DNA of 23,358 nt from an uncultured Lachnospiraceae bacterium (GTDB lineage Bacteria; Bacillota; Clostridia; Lachnospirales; Lachnospiraceae), in NCBI GenBank assembly GCA_910579085.1, contig CAJTRU010000059.1, forward strand, positions 1 to 23,358, given 5' to 3'. This document shows, in pieces, positions 21,975 to 23,358 of this stretch. The position numbers and the translations under genes were made by a program. Every line of letters starts with the position of its first letter. Position 1 is the first letter of the stretch. The notes below the pieces were generated by a model. The model was not told the origin of the DNA. It worked only from the letters and a program-made list of their open reading frames with translations, and did not search any database.

Positions 21975-22970
21975 CTAAAATTCATATAATTGGACGATAT
22001 AGGATAATCCTGCACCAACAGTGCTGGTTACAATTCTGTTGCCTGCTTCAGCATACTTATCCCACATCCTGTTTAAACATAATATTGGACATGTATTTCC
22101 AGTATATCCGTATTCCCTGCCAAGGAAATGGTATTTTTCTTCTGGTATACCCAGAAGTTCCAATGTTTTCATATTAAAGGCATCACTGAGCTGTGAAAAT
22201 ATGAAAAAGTCTATATCATTAACTGACAATGAATTATTATTTAATACTTCTGTTATCATATCGTGCCATACATGCGGCAGAAAGTCCATTTTAAACGGGT
22301 TCCAGATAAGGCGCTTCTCATTTGGTTCTATGGCTTTTAATGGTACTTTGGCCATTCCGCATCCTGGGTATGTTACCTGCTTGTAATACCGTGCATCCAC
22401 TTGGGTTTTTGTTTCTAAGAACCCCCTTCTTCTTGTTTCATCACAGCTTTCCAATGCTATGCAGGCGGCAGCATCTGCAAATGTCCCATATACCACTGTA
22501 TCAGACCATAACGCAATTGGTGTAATGCAGAAACATCCTACAACTAATGCTTTTGATATGCCAGATGTTTTCATATACTTATACACAACATCCAGTCCTT
22601 GTACCATTCCAGTACAGTTTGAATTTAAGTCAAATGCAATTTTTATATTTTGCAGTGCATCCCCATATGTACCTGCCAGGGCCATTGCATTTGATGGGAA
22701 TAAATACTCAGGGGTGTCAGTGCATACCACAAGCATTTCAATGCTTTGCAAATCTACACCATGCTTTTTTACGCAGTCATCAATTGCGTTCTGGCACATA
22801 GTAATAGTATTTTCACCTTCCGTAATAAAGTACCTTTTCCGTCTGCCTAAATGGTCCATAAGATTGTGGGCATCAAGACCTTGTTTTTCAAAATGTTCAT
22901 TTAGCTGCTCGTTATAAACTTTATTGGATGGAATATATACACCTGTTCCTCTCATTAAAATGTTTTTCAT
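21975..22970 (-). CDS. KAS III (FabH)-like condensing enzyme, His-less
   Basis: Thiolase-fold enzyme of 331 residues from the ATG at 22970, where GGAGG lies 8 bases upstream; a start at 23003 would add 11 residues. Starts MKNILMRGTGVYIPSN as in FabH. The nucleophile is in FDLNSNCTGM (Cys119). Near the end, YTGNTCP holds the expected Asn292. The HQAN motif is replaced by IFSQLS, placing Ser259 where the catalytic His should be. This enzyme may therefore transfer an acyl group rather than carry out standard decarboxylative condensation (inference). Not next to other fatty acid genes, so it is unlikely to be housekeeping fabH. It forms an operon with the six-TM receptor-like gene, 13 bases away. 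Confidence 0.88.
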   Translation of the reverse strand: MKNILMRGTGVYIPSNKVYNEQLNEHFEKQGLDAHNLMDHLGRRKRYFITEGENTITMCQNAIDDCVKKHGVDLQSIEMLVVCTDTPEYLFPSNAMALAGTYGDALQNIKIAFDLNSNCTGMVQGLDVVYKYMKTSGISKALVVGCFCITPIALWSDTVVYGTFADAAACIALESCDETRRRGFLETKTQVDARYYKQVTYPGCGMAKVPLKAIEPNEKRLIWNPFKMDFLPHVWHDMITEVLNNNSLSVNDIDFFIFSQLSDAFNMKTLELLGIPEEKYHFLGREYGYTGNTCPILCLNRMWDKYAEAGNRIVTSTVGAGLSYIVQLYEF

Positions 22971-23139
22971 AAGCATAACCTCCAGTTTTGGAACATTTAA
23001 CATTTTTTAAAAACAATGTTTACCATAGCAATATATTAAACAATATGTTTTGCTTTATAAAATTTGATACAGACTTTGTATTTCTATAATATTTCCTCTG
23101 CATATAGCTGTTAAGTTTTTGTGAGAAATTGATAAATTA

Positions 23140-23168
23140 ATTATACCATTTATATACACTTTTGTCAA
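23140..23168 (-). promoter_or_regulatory. Consensus promoter of the KAS III-like/receptor pair
   Basis: On the minus strand, TTGACA (23168-23163) and TATAAT (23145-23140) are separated by exactly 17 bases. The predicted start near 23133 gives a leader of about 163 bases before the ATG at 22970. The leader is AT-rich; a weak hairpin (AACATT with AATGTT) lies near its end. I recognise no riboswitch in it. Confidence 0.82.
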
Positions 23169-23206
23169 TTTGTATAAATAATATATCATGTACGTTTCAC
23201 AAACTT

Positions 23207-23358
23207 TTATACATGGATTTTGCAGATATAAGATAATTTCCAGTTATCCTGTTTTGGTGGACGGACGCAGGGTTTCTGTGTCCAGCTAAACATTATTCCA
23301 TTACAGGGCACGCTTGCGCTACGCCAGCCCACGCAGCAGTGCATAGTATCCCTAAATA
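23207..23358 (-). other. GC-richer block with a possible small ORF, unclear nature
   Basis: After AT-rich DNA the composition changes sharply at about 23250-23345. On the minus strand an ORF of 45 codons (ATG at 23344, stop at 23207) reads MHCCVGWRS at its start and TQKPCVRPPKQDNWKL later. A second frame, open from the window edge, ends with TAA near 23293. Neither has a ribosome site I trust. It may be a dispersed intergenic repeat, the end of a gene outside the window, or a small RNA. I cannot choose from this sequence alone. Confidence 0.3.

Noticed and set aside
22018..22018. Start of the chemoreceptor-type gene at 22018 (19 extra residues)
   Set aside because: It would overlap the KAS III-like coding end by 44 bases and has no ribosome site, whereas the ATG at 21961 has AGGAG upstream.

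Overview
The window looks like chromosomal DNA of a low-GC anaerobic Firmicute, most likely a Lachnospiraceae-type gut or rumen clostridium (inference). The reasons are AT-rich intergenic DNA, strong GGAGG-type ribosome binding sites, consensus TTGACA/TATAAT promoters, a tRNA gene without encoded CCA, a CUT1 sugar transporter without its own ATPase, and a GH3 enzyme with the inverted domain order known from rumen Butyrivibrio and Ruminococcus. I see no insertion sequence, CRISPR array, rRNA or phage gene.

Layout. (1) Positions 1-345: a truncated signal-peptidase-I-like fragment, then a well-formed tRNA-Leu(CAG) with its own promoter and terminator. (2) 608-9046: a sugar locus with a GH94 glycoside phosphorylase, a CUT1 ABC importer (lipoprotein plus two permeases) and a domain-permuted GH3 beta-glucosidase-type enzyme. 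Together they would import a short beta-linked oligosaccharide and split it by phosphorolysis or hydrolysis. (3) 9260-10765: glycerol kinase, which may lead into the next block. (4) 10811-20324: the most unusual part. It has an RtcB RNA ligase, then five members of one unrecognised family of about 370 residues, with a divergent Hsp90-family ATPase between copies 2 and 3, and two decayed remnants of further copies. All lie on the + strand. (5) A 20-bp bidirectional terminator, then a minus-strand pair (22970 down to 20417): a KAS III-like enzyme whose catalytic His position holds Ser, and a chemoreceptor-type signalling protein with six predicted membrane segments and no extracellular ligand domain. 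A perfect TTGACA-17-TATAAT promoter drives this pair behind a long leader. (6) The last 150 bases hold a GC-richer block of unclear nature.

The best candidate for an undescribed system is block 4. The paralogs share an exact C-x2-C-x31-C spacing, two further invariant Cys, and TPR-like helical hairpins; the family is actively duplicating and decaying around an Hsp90-like ATPase and next to an RNA ligase. The KAS III-like/6-TM receptor pair is a second candidate, possibly a small-molecule signal synthase with its sensor. Both functional readings are inferences from sequence and context.
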